Made by a program: the position numbers and the translations under genes | Source: Persicaria tinctoria | Taxonomy: Eukaryota; Streptophyta; Magnoliopsida; Caryophyllales; Polygonaceae | NCBI GenBank assembly: GCA_037127255.1 | Contig: JBANSL010000007.1 | Span: forward strand, 60,807,038-60,871,037 | Reading direction: 5' to 3' | DNA: 64,000 bases | Notes under the pieces: generated by a model | What the model was told of the DNA's origin: nothing | Seen by the model: the letters and a program-made list of their open reading frames with translations, nothing else | Databases searched by the model: none | Shown: piece after piece, positions 1-10,490 of the stretch | How the letters are laid out: each line of letters starts with the position of its first letter | How positions within the stretch are numbered: position 1 is the stretch's first letter

Positions 1-943
1 TGTGAGGAAATTGAACGATTTCAATGCTGATTTTGTCAAAAAAAAGTTGATGGTGTTGCATTTACACTTTATTTGATTCAAATGTCTTAATATTTGATTT
101 GTCCAATTTGATTGTTTTTTATTACCTAAATCCAAAACGATCTAACCAAGATGATCGACGTGATATATATACATATATAATTGAGTAAGAAGAAGAAAAG
201 AAATACAAACTGTTGCAAGTAGCAATTGAGAAGACTTTTTCCACCCTGAAGAAGCTGGCTATCTATCTGTACTCTGTAGTCTGTACTGCCGGGCCGGCCT
301 TTCTAATCATTTCCCTAAACCCATGCCATTAAATGGAGTATACAATTTCAGCCACATGTCATGTGGGATACGTTTATTTTTACATTAATATATACTGTAT
401 TATTAATCCAAACTTTAGACTGTTAGGTAAGTTGGAAAAAGTGGCCAAAAAACAAAAAAAACATGTAATTGGAGTAGGGAAAGGTTGGTAAAGCTACTGG
501 CCGGCAACAACGTCAATTCAGGTGTGTTGTTTGTGATGTGGCCGGGACCAAGCAATTTACATAACTCGGCGAAATGGTCATTTCGGAAGGAGATGGATCG
601 ACATTAAGTTGAATAGGCATCAATCCATCCAATGAGCATATATGAATTATTGCATATTAGGTTTAGGTCCCTGTCAATTTCCAGCCCTTCTTTTCCATCT
701 CCCTTATCTTTTCCATCTCCCTTATCTTTTCCATCTTCATCTACAAGCCATCAACTTGATTAAGAGAAACCATTTGCGCTTGCGCCTACATCTATCTATA
801 CTTTGTCCACATATTTTTTTTTTTAAAGTGTGTTTACAGGAATCTGAAAAAGAAAGGACAACCTTGCAGATCCAAACAACCATGTCCTATGAGGCAAATT
901 ATGAACTCAAGTTGATCCAAAATAATACGAGATAATGGTTTGT
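1..943. other. Intergenic, no gene seen
   Basis: AT-rich DNA beyond the 3' end of the PI4K-gamma gene. The only longer open frame (642..935) has low complexity because of a short tandem repeat and resembles no protein I know. I see no RNA gene or transposon end here. Confidence 0.5.
691..736. repeat. 18-bp tandem repeat, about 2.5 copies
   Basis: The unit TTTTCCATCTCCCTTATC occurs at 691..708 and 709..726, followed by a partial third copy. It creates the repetitive frame in this stretch. Confidence 0.85.
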
Positions 944-1210
944 TGAGAATGAAACAATGTGAAGAGACAAAATGTCCCACATTGAATATGAGAAACATAA
1001 AGCCTTAGCATATAACCTAGTGGGCTACCCCACCTAATGCCAATTGGTTTTAGGATGGAACCCCGCTCGGCTTATGTGCTAGGCTATTAGCGAAAGGGCG
1101 CACGTGTGCACACGACCCCCGATCTCGAGTCCCAACGGACTTCAGTATGGTTTGGTCACTTCTTGGACCTCGCTCAGGACCAACTTATCAAATTAGCACA
1201 ACTGCAAATA
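944..1210. mobile_element. Possible TRIM-like or solo LTR remnant
   Basis: The phrases 'gtcccacattg' and 'gccaattggttttaggatgg' are of the kind found in short plant LTRs and TRIM elements. I could not find paired ends or a target duplication, so this is recognition by style only. A degenerate unrelated repeat would look similar. Confidence 0.25.
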
Positions 1211-2110
1211 GTATCAAACAACAAACAAAGGTGCTACTTTCTTTTATTTTATTTCAAAAAAATTCCCACTCTTTATCCTAATTGATTGAAAATGATCAAT
1301 GATTAAGAAATAGGGCGTTGGTTTTCTTTTGGGGCAACTTGAGTTTTCATGGTAACAGTCAAAAAGGGATTATTAAAGCACAAGAGTCAAAAAGTGTATC
1401 ATGAACCTGTCAAAATCATGAGATAAGATGGTGAAGAGTAAACATGTGTCCATTTTTATCACAGATCTAAGTTAATTGGACGCAATCAGGCCAGTCACAG
1501 GTCACCGTCGTTCCACAGTTACAGTTACTAGTTACTACACTACTTAATACAGTACTATGGAGTCTAACAAGAGCATGAGACAACAAAGAAAGTTAAACTG
1601 TAGAAAGAAGAAAAGAATTCATAGTAAACTAGTTGTTTTGAGTACAAACTGCTCCAAAGTCTAAACCAAACACAAGGTAAAGGTTTGAGATGTGCAACAT
1701 TCATTCAATATTTACAAAGCTGTTGCTGCTCTCTCTCTTTTTCTTACCCTCAAATCCTAATGACTGCATTCCAACAAATTATTTATCAAACAACTCTCAA
1801 GGAGCTGAAAAAGAACTTCAAACTAAAGACATCATCAGCAGGACAACTAAGCCAGAGAAAAGACTCAGCGAGTTTCGGCCTTCCTCCCTACTTAGCTGCC
1901 ACCAAAGAATATATACACCTACTTCTATTCCTCTGATACTTCAAACACTGCCTGGAGATCCAGGCAGACGTAGGAAGAACAACGAGAGATGATCCCGTGC
2001 AACCTGATATTTATAGCATACTAAGATATTGCTCCAGAGTCCAGACTAGAGCTCTCTGACAACCTATAGCAACCTTTGATAATTTTACTTGTACTCAATG
2101 ATCATCAGCC

Positions 2111-4009
2111 TCAAAACTGGCAAGATGTCCCCATTCTCTGTCTCTGCCTCTGTCCGGCGATTACTGTCTTCCGCTGGGCAAATGCAGGGCACAGCAGCTC
2201 TTTAAACTTCTCGCGGAATGCTGCCCAGTCCTCCTTGCCCATGTCCGCTAGATTCACAAAACTAGCGGTAGCCGGTATTTGCTCATTAGCACTCCTATGT
2301 CCGGATGAAGTCTGCCCACTCTCTTTTTTCATTCCTTGAAAATTTTCATTCTTGTCCCATAGAGTGGTATTCTTCATGGATATTGAGATGTCTGAAACGG
2401 ACGGGAGCTTACCTGGAGTTGGTAGTCCGTTAAACTCACCACCCGTTTCTTCGTCCTCGCTTTCCTCTTCTTCCTTCATGCTTTCCTCTAACCTTGAGAG
2501 GGGATTTCTGCCAGTCCCATTTCCTGTGCTGGAACTTGAGGAGGTTGGTGATCTGGTCATGAAATCAGCCTCCCAGTCAAGTTCCTCACACTCTAGATGA
2601 AACACAAAATCATCATCCCCACTAAGAGATCTTGGCGAGAACTGCTCCCTCTCTGATGCTATCAGCCTTTTAGCTTCCAAGCAGACAATCTCGAGTTCAC
2701 TAGGCTCCTCGTCTCCACTGCGAAACTCCCTAGTCATCATTTCACCGATTTCCGCGAGGCAAAGACCATAAGCAGCAGCTTCCTTGAGGAAAATAGTGCA
2801 GACAACCAACACCCTGAGACACGCCTCACGGATCATTGGAAGCTCCTTACGCAGCATCTCACAGTCACGATCTGGATCAAGGTTCTTGATGTACTCGAGC
2901 TCATCCTCTGAAAATTGAATGGAAGCCTGAGGCCAATGGATCCATTCAAAGTATGGGTCCTCCAAACTCTCAGGGAGGCATAGGCCATGATCAATAGGAA
3001 TGAGCTCCACCAGGCCAAACCTCCCAACGCCATCAAGCTTCCTGACTAAAAGATTACCGGCGTGCCTATCAGTGTTAAAAATCCTAATATCCAGCATACC
3101 TATACGATGCACAGCTGAAACAGGGAAGCTTGAAGTTCCATGGTCACTAGCATCAAAATCATGAGGAACGAATTGCTGCAGGGATGCAATCTTGCTAAAC
3201 TTCTTCTTCTTATGAGGATTGTTCGCATTCACCCCATTATTGACATTGAAGATTGAGTGGGTGATCTTCACCAAGGCAGTAGCAGGTACATTAGCAAAGT
3301 GACCAGCATCAAGAAGATAAGCAGCTACTTCTCTGACACCAGTCTCTCCCACCCGAACTGAACGCTTAAGCCCTGGCTGTCCAAGAGCCTTACCGACAAA
3401 GCCCTTTGGATTGTTTGGGGCAAAAGGCTCCTCGTCGGTGGGCTTCAGAATTGCAACACACTCCCCTCTGATATTCCTGAAGTAATAAGCACCCCCTAGG
3501 CCACTCTGAACAGGTAGTGGATCAACTCCATGCTTGATTGCCTTAACAATTTCCTTTACCATTTCCCTTGTGCTGTCGAAGCAATCAGATTGTCCCAGTA
3601 GCTCAATTGGACCACTTTTGTCTCGCTGTCGGATATCTTTACCACAAGGAGAGAGGCATGGCGTTGATGAGCTCCTATGCATATGATTCCTTGTTAGCAG
3701 AAGTGGCGAGTCCTTTGGAATGGAGCTAAGATCGTTCTCCAGCACCATATCCCCAAATGTTAATGAACTCTCCTCAATTGGAACATTCAGGGCAAGCTGT
3801 AGCTTCCGCTTCACAGTGTGAGCATTGTCAATGCGATCCAACTCCAGCCCCAACACGCAGCCAGTTTCGGTTTGCACAAAAATACGCCTTCTGCCAGTAG
3901 ACTGTTTCCCTCCCACCCTTGGGCTGCTGAGGCGTTCTACCATCAGAGGGTTCTTCAGAATCCCCACCACCATCTGGGTTTGAACTGGGCTGTCCAAAGT
4001 ACGAGACAT
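2111..4009 (-). CDS. PI4KG: Gamma-class phosphatidylinositol 4-kinase (ubiquitin-like domain kinase)
   Basis: Uninterrupted 632-residue frame on the minus strand. Residues about 41-110 form a ubiquitin-like domain. A PI3/PI4-kinase-like catalytic region covers about 160-430: a nucleotide-binding lysine in AILKP (K189), the catalytic loop NTDRHAGN (D314) and the metal-binding IDHG (D340). The tail is acidic and serine-rich (about 480-545) and ends in a conserved-looking 'MGKEDWAAFREKFKELL' helix. Length and single ubiquitin-like domain match the Arabidopsis gamma5/gamma7 type. These proteins are annotated as type II PI4-kinases, but some plant members behave as autophosphorylating Ser/Thr protein kinases, so substrate is uncertain. 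The start is the first ATG in a frame with good family-like N terminus (MSRTLDSPVQTQMVVGILK). All key catalytic residues are present and there is no sign of decay; it is the only gene here that looks functional. The 3' UTR runs toward about 1.7 kb. Confidence 0.93.
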   Translation of the reverse strand: MSRTLDSPVQTQMVVGILKNPLMVERLSSPRVGGKQSTGRRRIFVQTETGCVLGLELDRIDNAHTVKRKLQLALNVPIEESSLTFGDMVLENDLSSIPKDSPLLLTRNHMHRSSSTPCLSPCGKDIRQRDKSGPIELLGQSDCFDSTREMVKEIVKAIKHGVDPLPVQSGLGGAYYFRNIRGECVAILKPTDEEPFAPNNPKGFVGKALGQPGLKRSVRVGETGVREVAAYLLDAGHFANVPATALVKITHSIFNVNNGVNANNPHKKKKFSKIASLQQFVPHDFDASDHGTSSFPVSAVHRIGMLDIRIFNTDRHAGNLLVRKLDGVGRFGLVELIPIDHGLCLPESLEDPYFEWIHWPQASIQFSEDELEYIKNLDPDRDCEMLRKELPMIREACLRVLVVCTIFLKEAAAYGLCLAEIGEMMTREFRSGDEEPSELEIVCLEAKRLIASEREQFSPRSLSGDDDFVFHLECEELDWEADFMTRSPTSSSSSTGNGTGRNPLSRLEESMKEEEESEDEETGGEFNGLPTPGKLPSVSDISISMKNTTLWDKNENFQGMKKESGQTSSGHRSANEQIPATASFVNLADMGKEDWAAFREKFKELLCPAFAQRKTVIAGQRQRQRMGTSCQF

Positions 4010-4096
4010 GGAAGGGAACCAAAAGGCTCTTCACGGAGAGAGATGGAAGTGGAAACAAGCAAAAGGTAAGCTCTCCCGGAAGATGTGAATATACAA

Positions 4097-4224
4097 CTGC
4101 AATTGCTAAAGAAGGCAAATAGACCGATACCCCTCAAAACTTGAGCAGATCAGCAAGAATCAGAAGCAACCAGGGGCAGACATGTGCGAACAACACCACT
4201 ATATTGGGAAAGCCATTTGGATAC
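4097..4224 (-). other. Candidate intron in the 5' leader of the PI4K-gamma gene
   Basis: Read on the minus strand, a CAG|GTATCC donor at 4225/4224 is followed by a pyrimidine-rich tract and a TTGCAG acceptor at 4097. Removing these 128 bases leaves a continuous leader upstream of the ATG at 4009. Inferred from splice-site shape only; other leader introns further upstream (4.3-4.9 kb) are possible. Confidence 0.4.
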
Positions 4225-5050
4225 CTGACCGGTGAAGCAAGTACAATAAAATCAATCAATTACAGAAATGAAACAAAGGCCCCAGAAGATGTCAATAAAA
4301 GGTAACGAAGGAAATCCAAAAAAGTAAAGCCCGGATAGAAGCATCAATACATTTCAACTTTTCAAATGTATCTATCCATTTCTAATTCAAGGAGAGGAAG
4401 GAAAAATTAAACCAAATCTCAGTCAATGACTTGTGCATATGACATTAATTTACCAGCAAAGCAGCAAGAATTAGACCAAAATTAAACTTGCCTTGATGCA
4501 AACTAAACCCTTCAAAACCCTCAAAAATCCAATATCCTCGATTAAAGTAAGCAATTGAATTGATTCCTAAATAGAGATGTCCAAGTCAAGCAGTAGTACT
4601 CAATATTGCAAATCTAATACACATTATCGCTGTAAGGATTAAAAATTTGAAAACGCCGCTAAAGCATAATAAATAGAGAATAGAGATTGGGATGTACTCC
4701 ATCATACAGAAAGCATGATAAATTGAGAGAATCAATACAGAAGTCGATGAATCTGAAAAAGGATAGAAGTTAAAAGAAGATTACAATTAGGTTAAATAAG
4801 AACAGAACACCACGGCAAGGCAAAGACAACTGACGACCGCGGAAGCCGGGTCACCGCCGTCGACCGATCCGGAAAAAAATGCGCTCGACGAATCAATCGG
4901 GGAGAACTTGATGGAGAAAGAAACTGGGAATCCGGCTTAAAAGGGAAGAGAAAATGTTGGTGGTACAGAGAAGGAGCTCAATGACGATACCGCCAATGGT
5001 TTGTGAGAACTCCGAAGGCGGAAGGAACGATGGAGGAAGAGTCTGGAAAA

Positions 5051-5064
5051 AATAAAAATAAATA
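5051..5064 (-). promoter_or_regulatory. Possible TATA-like element of the PI4K-gamma gene
   Basis: On the minus strand the stretch reads TATTTATTTTTATT, about 1.05 kb upstream of the start codon and just upstream of a GC-richer, leader-like sequence. Weak evidence; plant promoters often lack a clear TATA box. Confidence 0.25.
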
Positions 5065-5444
5065 GGAGCCGTCAGATTGGGGGAGAGAGGGGGTTTGTTG
5101 TTTGGTAATGATACCGTGGGAGGAAGACGTGGAAGGATTGGATTGGAGGGTGACGTGTAGTGGTGTCACCGTCGTGGGAAGTCTTGGCGGGCGATTGCTA
5201 CTTTCTGTCGCAGGAAATCAGCGCGAGGGTTGGAAGGAGAAAAAAAAAAAGAAAAACATTTCCTTTTCTTTTTATTTTTACTCGGTAATTGGAGTAATTG
5301 CTACGGAGTATGAGAAACTGACCGGCTGACCGCGGTGCAGCTGGAAGGAAAAAGCAGGGGGAGTGGTGGGGGCCAGCAGTGAGGCCCACCAAGGAATGTG
5401 ATCATTGATGGAGTGGGACCCACTTGGGCATGCCAGGGCATCTA

Positions 5445-5711
5445 CTCCCTCTTTATCCTGACAATTTTGTTTCTTTTGGAATACAAGCCCACCCTTTTTA
5501 GAAAGATAAAAACTTTATAATATACGGAGTATTAATTTTTTATTAAATCTTTTTTAATAATATTATACTTATAATCTTTTTTAATAATATTATACTTATT
5601 GCTAATAAGTATAAAATTATTTTTTAAAACAATTAATATTTTATATAGTTTTTAGTACCTTAAAAGGCGTACCTAAATAGTAAAATGTCAAACATTAAAG
5701 AAAGGAGGAAG
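5445..5711. mobile_element. Stowaway-like MITE
   Basis: Begins CTCCCTCTTT and ends with GAAAGGAGGAAG, an imperfect inverted match, and is flanked by TA on both sides (5443..5444 and 5712..5713). It is AT-rich with no coding capacity. Ends and TA duplication fit the Stowaway/Tc1-mariner MITE class; the terminal repeats are degraded. Confidence 0.5.
5546..5599. repeat. 27-bp direct duplication inside the MITE
   Basis: A 27-base AT-rich unit starting AATCTTTTTTAATAATATTA is repeated back to back (5546..5572 and 5573..5599). Confidence 0.85.
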
Positions 5712-5720
5712 TATAATTTT

Positions 5721-6708
5721 GGAAAAATGACTAGGAATAATATGAACTATCGCCCGTGAACCAAAAATATTACGAACTTTAGAAACTACTATGCTTGATA
5801 CGAACTATCACCTAATAAACTAATTTTGATACGAACATCTTTCCGACTCAAATTCAGGCTATGTTGCTGATCTAGCAATCAGAAAATAAATTCTTGTTTC
5901 AAAATGTAATTAACACCAATTTAAAAAGGAAAATATAAAATTAAGCAAAACCCCCTCTACTGTTCATCTTCTCCCTGCCTCTCCTTCAACCATGGCACAC
6001 AACCATAAAAACTCCACCATCACAACTTCTAGGTACCACCACCGCACCCAAGCAACCACACTACTAGTCCACCACCACTACAACCACTCCAAGCCGCCAC
6101 CACAAATGACAAATCTCCCCGATTCGAGACCCGCGATGACGATGAGGCCATTGCTTTGAACGCGAAGCCTAGACCCTAACTCCACCAATCGGCATCGCTT
6201 GGTCCTCTCCGAGCAACACCAGCGCGGTTAGATGCGAGCGACGAGATTGATTTCACATCCCTCCGCCCAGCCGTGAATCTAAACAGCTAAACCCCAAATC
6301 CCATAAAATCAAGCATCCTCAAATGGACAAATCCCATAAATCCCCAAATCCCCGAGCAATTTGGACTTTTGAGTGGTTGTAGTGGTGGTGGACTAGTAGT
6401 GTGGTTCCTTGGATGCGGTGGTGGTGCCCAAAAGTTGTGGCGGTGGAGTTGTTGAGGTTTTGTGCCATGGCGGAAGAGGTAGGAAGAAGATGAACACATT
6501 TTTCTTAATTTTATATTTTCACCATAATTTTGTGGTAATTACATTTTGGGCCCATAATTTGTTAATATGGCATGAATTTGGACCGAAAAGATGTTTGTAT
6601 TAAAATTGGTTTATTAGGTGATAGCTCGTATCAATCATAGTTATTTCTAAAGTTCGTATTATTCTTTGTTCACAAACGATAGTCCATATTATTCCTAGTC
6701 ATTTTTCC
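5721..6708. mobile_element. Foldback Mutator-like element (non-autonomous)
   Basis: The ends GGAAAAATGACTAGGAATA and its complement are the tips of very long inverted arms, about 370 bp each (roughly 5721..6100 and 6340..6708), separated by only about 250 bp. A perfect 9-bp target duplication, TATAATTTT, lies at 5712..5720 and 6709..6717; 9 bp is the Mutator hallmark. No transposase is encoded. The arms differ by scattered substitutions (around 85% alike by eye), so this is not a recent insertion. It landed on the last bases of the MITE at 5445..5711. Confidence 0.88.
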
Positions 6709-6717
6709 TATAATTTT

Positions 6718-7858
6718 TTATTGGATAAGAATTCAAGTTTAGATATAACTGAAACTCGAATGTCGTAAAAATCGCTCGACGGAGAACCGTTTAAAACACC
6801 TACCACATAACAACATGGCCGGACTTGAGGCGAGGCCCAACAGGCGCTCGCCTCAGGCCCAATTAACCTAGGGGCCCATAGATTTTTTTAATGTATATAT
6901 ATAAATATAAGGAAAAAAGGAAAGAAGAAAGAACAGGCTTTTGGAGTGTCGTGAGCAACCTCAAGAATGAAGAACAAATATTTGAAGAACGAAAGAACAA
7001 AGATTTGAAGAATGGAAGACCCAGTATCCCCTTGTTGCGAAATCGAAACTCGAAAGTTGGAAAACGCAGAGCAAATTAGGTATGTTTTCTTCAATTTATT
7101 GTTGTAGAACTATGAGTTGGAGAACTATGAGTTACAGGATTTAGAGGATCATCTTTTTCGATTTCATCTACAGTGGTGTTGCCCGCAATGCTAGTGGCGG
7201 CCCTCCCGAGCGCATCGGCTCAGCCTTTCTCCCTTCTAAATGCCGCCCCTCACTAGCCACTTCTAGAGATCCTCCACTGGAGACATCTCTCACAGCCAAC
7301 AGAATCCAGCAGCGCAACAGGCAACACAAACCCTACTAATCCAAAGTTAGGGAAAATGTTAAGTAACTAAAATCGAAAGCAGTAATCGAAATATCACGGT
7401 GTTTTGAGGCCGATGATGATGGTGAGAGTCATATGAGAAACGAATTCGAACGAAGGGAAGTTGAAGTTGAAGACGATCGGAAGGACTTGCAACGCTTGAC
7501 TGCTTGGCTCATCCTATCCCTTTTTTCTATGTGGACAGTATCATTCAATTGTTCAAAACTATTCATAGAATAGAAAAGAATTATTTAGATTTAATTTGTA
7601 GGATTTAGGAATTAGGGTTTTGGAATTAGAATGGGATTTGCTAGTAATTAGGGTTTGAATTTGGATTTAAATTTGTAGCATTTAGGCATCATTTGAAACT
7701 TCTTTTCCCCTTAGACTCAAGTGTAAACTCTTTCACTGCAATAATTTCTCCAATAACCATATGAGTTTTATATAACAGACCAAATGGCAAATGCCCCTAG
7801 GTCTATCAACGTTGTGGAGTTTTGAATTGCTTTATATTGTATAAGTTCTTATAAGGAT
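6718..7858. other. Unassigned, repeat-like, no gene
   Basis: No convincing coding frame. The segment around 6820-6900 (aggcgctcgcctcaggccc) has the flavour of sequence near plant hAT/TTF-finger elements, but I find no paired ends. Treated as old transposon debris. Confidence 0.35.
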
Positions 7859-8104
7859 TTGTGTGTTGTAGGAGGAAATCGAGTTCAAAATATAGAAATA
7901 TAAATCAAACCAGATTCGTGCTCCAGCAAATAATTACAAGACTCCCTCCCTATGCAGTAGTGGGAAGTCAGGATCGATCCACGAGGAAGCGTGTCAGCGG
8001 ATCTCAGATAGCTGTAAATCTCACAGACAGAAAAGCAGAAAGACAGAAAGAAAGACAGAAATAACAAAGCAAAGCAGAAAATAAAGTAAAGGAGCAGAAT
8101 TAAC

Positions 8105-8227
8105 TCGATATCGACAACAGCTATGTCGATATCGACTAAATCTATGTCGACAACAGAAACAGAAATCGACAACAGACAGTGTCGAGTAAAACCTTCCTCG
8201 ATATCGAGTAAAGCCAACCCGATATCG
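8105..8227. repeat. TCGA-palindrome cluster, distal LTR part
   Basis: Four exact CGATATCG octamers (8105, 8127, 8199, 8220) lie among further degenerate TCGA pairs in about 120 bp. Same motif class as 9102..9562. Confidence 0.9.
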
Positions 8228-8820
8228 ACGAAAACTGCCCCGAGATCGACAAACACAGAAACCTTAAATTGCAAACTTCTCGAACACAGAACTCAGACTT
8301 CCGACGAAATAAACTCAATAAAATAAAGACTTCCAAAGCCAGGGTATCAACACCACAACGATAACCATGTAAAGTAACACATAAAGGCATAAAAGATCAT
8401 GCTTCCCATCAAATAACTTTCGTTATTAACAAATAGGCATATAGAGGCTTTCGCATAAACTCTAATTGTTACTAACCCTTTACATAATTAATCCAAGTTG
8501 CATTAAGATCACTTTTGCTTCAATAACACAAACAAGGATCACCTTCAACTCTCGCAAAAGAATCATGCTCATAGGGATAGAAGAAGGATCGCATAAAAAG
8601 ATCGTACCTTCACCGCATCACCTTACATGGCCACCATCGGGCTCACCCCAGCCCCAGAAGTGGGTGGACTACTCGCTCTTCATCGCAATAGAAGACATCT
8701 TTGATGAAAAAGAACTAACTTGCATTAAATAAACTCAAACCAAACTTACAACCTCTTCTCCTTCTCTCTCTACTTGTTGTTCTCTCTGAAATTGAATGAT
8801 TAAAAACCAGCCCCTAAGGC

Positions 8821-8830
8821 TTTATTTATA
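8821..8830 (-). promoter_or_regulatory. LTR TATA box
   Basis: The complement reads CTATAAATAAAG, at the position equivalent to the TATA motifs in the other LTRs of this family (30296, 36466). It would drive transcription leftward. Confidence 0.6.
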
Positions 8831-9101
8831 GCCTTCATTCCCTAGCTATTCTAGGTAAGAAAGTCTATCTATATCTAAATCTAATTATCTAAATGCTTAA
8901 AGATAAATAAATGCGATAAAGGAATTAAATCCAAAAGGGAAATTATATCTAAAGTAGGTAAATCTTCCATGTGTTGATAGATCTTGATATGCCTTGATAG
9001 ATGTGGATAGATCTCGGCAAACTCGAACTCCTTCGGCCCCAAGGAAAGCCAAACCGCGTCGGACAGCAAAACCGCGTAACGCGTCTCCAGAAAGATCTCC
9101 T

Positions 9102-9562
9102 CGATATCGAGTAGTTTACTCGATATCGAGTAAAGTGTGTCGTCGACTTGGCTAGGCTCGGCATCTCGGGTTGCGCGCTGCTGCTTGATCCGGCTTGGTC
9201 AGGTGATCTGGGGTCCTCGATATCGACAAGTTTCGCCGATATCGAGTAAAGTTGTGTCGACTTTGTGTTGCTGGGCTTGGTCGAGTACTCTTCCCCGACA
9301 CTGGCTCGGACAGGTGGTGCAGATCTTGTCGATATCGAGTAATTGGTGCTCGGCATATCGAGTCCTCGGCTTCTCAACTTGGTGCGGCTTCCTCGACTCC
9401 GGGCATGGCATCAAGGTGTTGTCGATATCGAGTAATCTACTCGATATCGAGTAAGCTTGTGGAGTCGGTTTGGCTCTGGCTCTCAGCTCCTTGATCAGCT
9501 CTACTCGACCAGGCATGTGCTCGGACATCTTTGTCGATATCGACTAAAATAATTCGATATCG
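9102..9562. repeat. TCGA-palindrome cluster, proximal LTR part
   Basis: Nine exact CGATATCG octamers (9102, 9121, 9218, 9237, 9330, 9423, 9442, 9535, 9555), most inside the longer form TCGATATCGAGTA. They often occur as pairs about 19-20 bp apart, the pairs spaced about 93-116 bp, which suggests a duplicated unit of roughly 100 bp. Confidence 0.93.
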
Positions 9563-9841
9563 AGTAACTCTGGTTTCCAGCTTGATTCGTCCTGGTTCTG
9601 TAATCTTTTGACCTTGGACTTCTGTAGTTGATTTCCGAGCTTTTCCAACCTTTCTCAGAACTGCTGTAAATTGCCTCGAATTCTGCGATTTTAAACAGAA
9701 ACTAGTGTAGATTCCATAATTTGGCAAATAAACATAAACTACATAGATTCTGTACTATTCTAGCCCAAATGCATGAAATGTATGCAGAAAACGATATAAA
9801 AGTTACTGTAAAACATGTCAAATTCAGCTCACAACATTGTG

Positions 9842-10490
9842 CAACATAATATTCAGAATACATGCAAATCATGTTCATGGACATCGGATTTTTTTTTTGG
9901 GAATTTGGAGCTAAAAAGAGAAATTGAAGAAGCAACAAGATGCAATAAGTCGAAGGGAAAATTAAAGGAGGAACGAGATGCATTGAGCTTTATATAGAGG
10001 GCCCATCTTTTATATCTCACCTCAGGCATATAAATTCTCAGGTCCAACCCTGCATAACAATATATAAAGGTACAAACTCAAGTAAATGCACTCTATAAAA
10101 ACGAAACCAGACAGATCTAGACCAAGTTGGATGAGGCCGAAGACGACGGACGAAGCCAACCCCCACCCTGAAGCAGAACCGTAAGTCAGCGATACATCAA
10201 GACCTGAACAGCTTATGGGTAGTGAGGACGAAACTCCAAGGAAGCAGTCAACCCGAATAGAGAAGATGCCACGATACACACTAGCACGGCCCCAACCTAT
10301 CCCGACTCCGACAATCAGAACCAAATCTACGGACAAAATCGTTAAGCCACGCCACTGTAGATCCGCACACCGATTGAGTAAAGAGTACCCAGAAACCCTA
10401 ACAGGATTTAGTCTACCATATTGGAGGTAAGTCAACCCTGTCGGGATATATATAAATGACATGAATATATATAATTTGATTTTAATTTTA
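9842..10490. other. Unassigned repeat-like DNA
   Basis: No gene. Around 10035-10070 a 'caaccc...atatataaag' block loosely resembles the start of the LTR at 13462..17114, so this may be a decayed relative of that LTR, but the match is too weak to set limits. Confidence 0.3.

Larger units (their letters stand above)
7864..9836 (-). mobile_element. Solo LTR of an Athila-like Ty3/gypsy family
   Basis: On the plus strand it starts TGTTGTAGG and ends GCTCACAACA, giving a short terminal inverted repeat (TGTTGT/ACAACA). A perfect 5-bp duplication TTGTG flanks it (7859..7863 and 9837..9841). Its complement aligns block by block with the LTRs at 22433..26945 and 29508..31265: the opening segment, a TCGA-palindrome cluster, the TATA region, the 'agcgagtagt...gggtgagcccgacgat' block, a second palindrome cluster and the end. 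At 1973 bp it has no internal domain on either side, so it is a solo LTR left by LTR-LTR recombination. Confidence 0.93.

Noticed and set aside
8105..9562. Regular palindromic repeats as a CRISPR-like array
   Set aside because: Repeat units are 8-13 bp, spacing is irregular, the DNA is a plant LTR, and no cas-like gene exists. They are transposon repeats.
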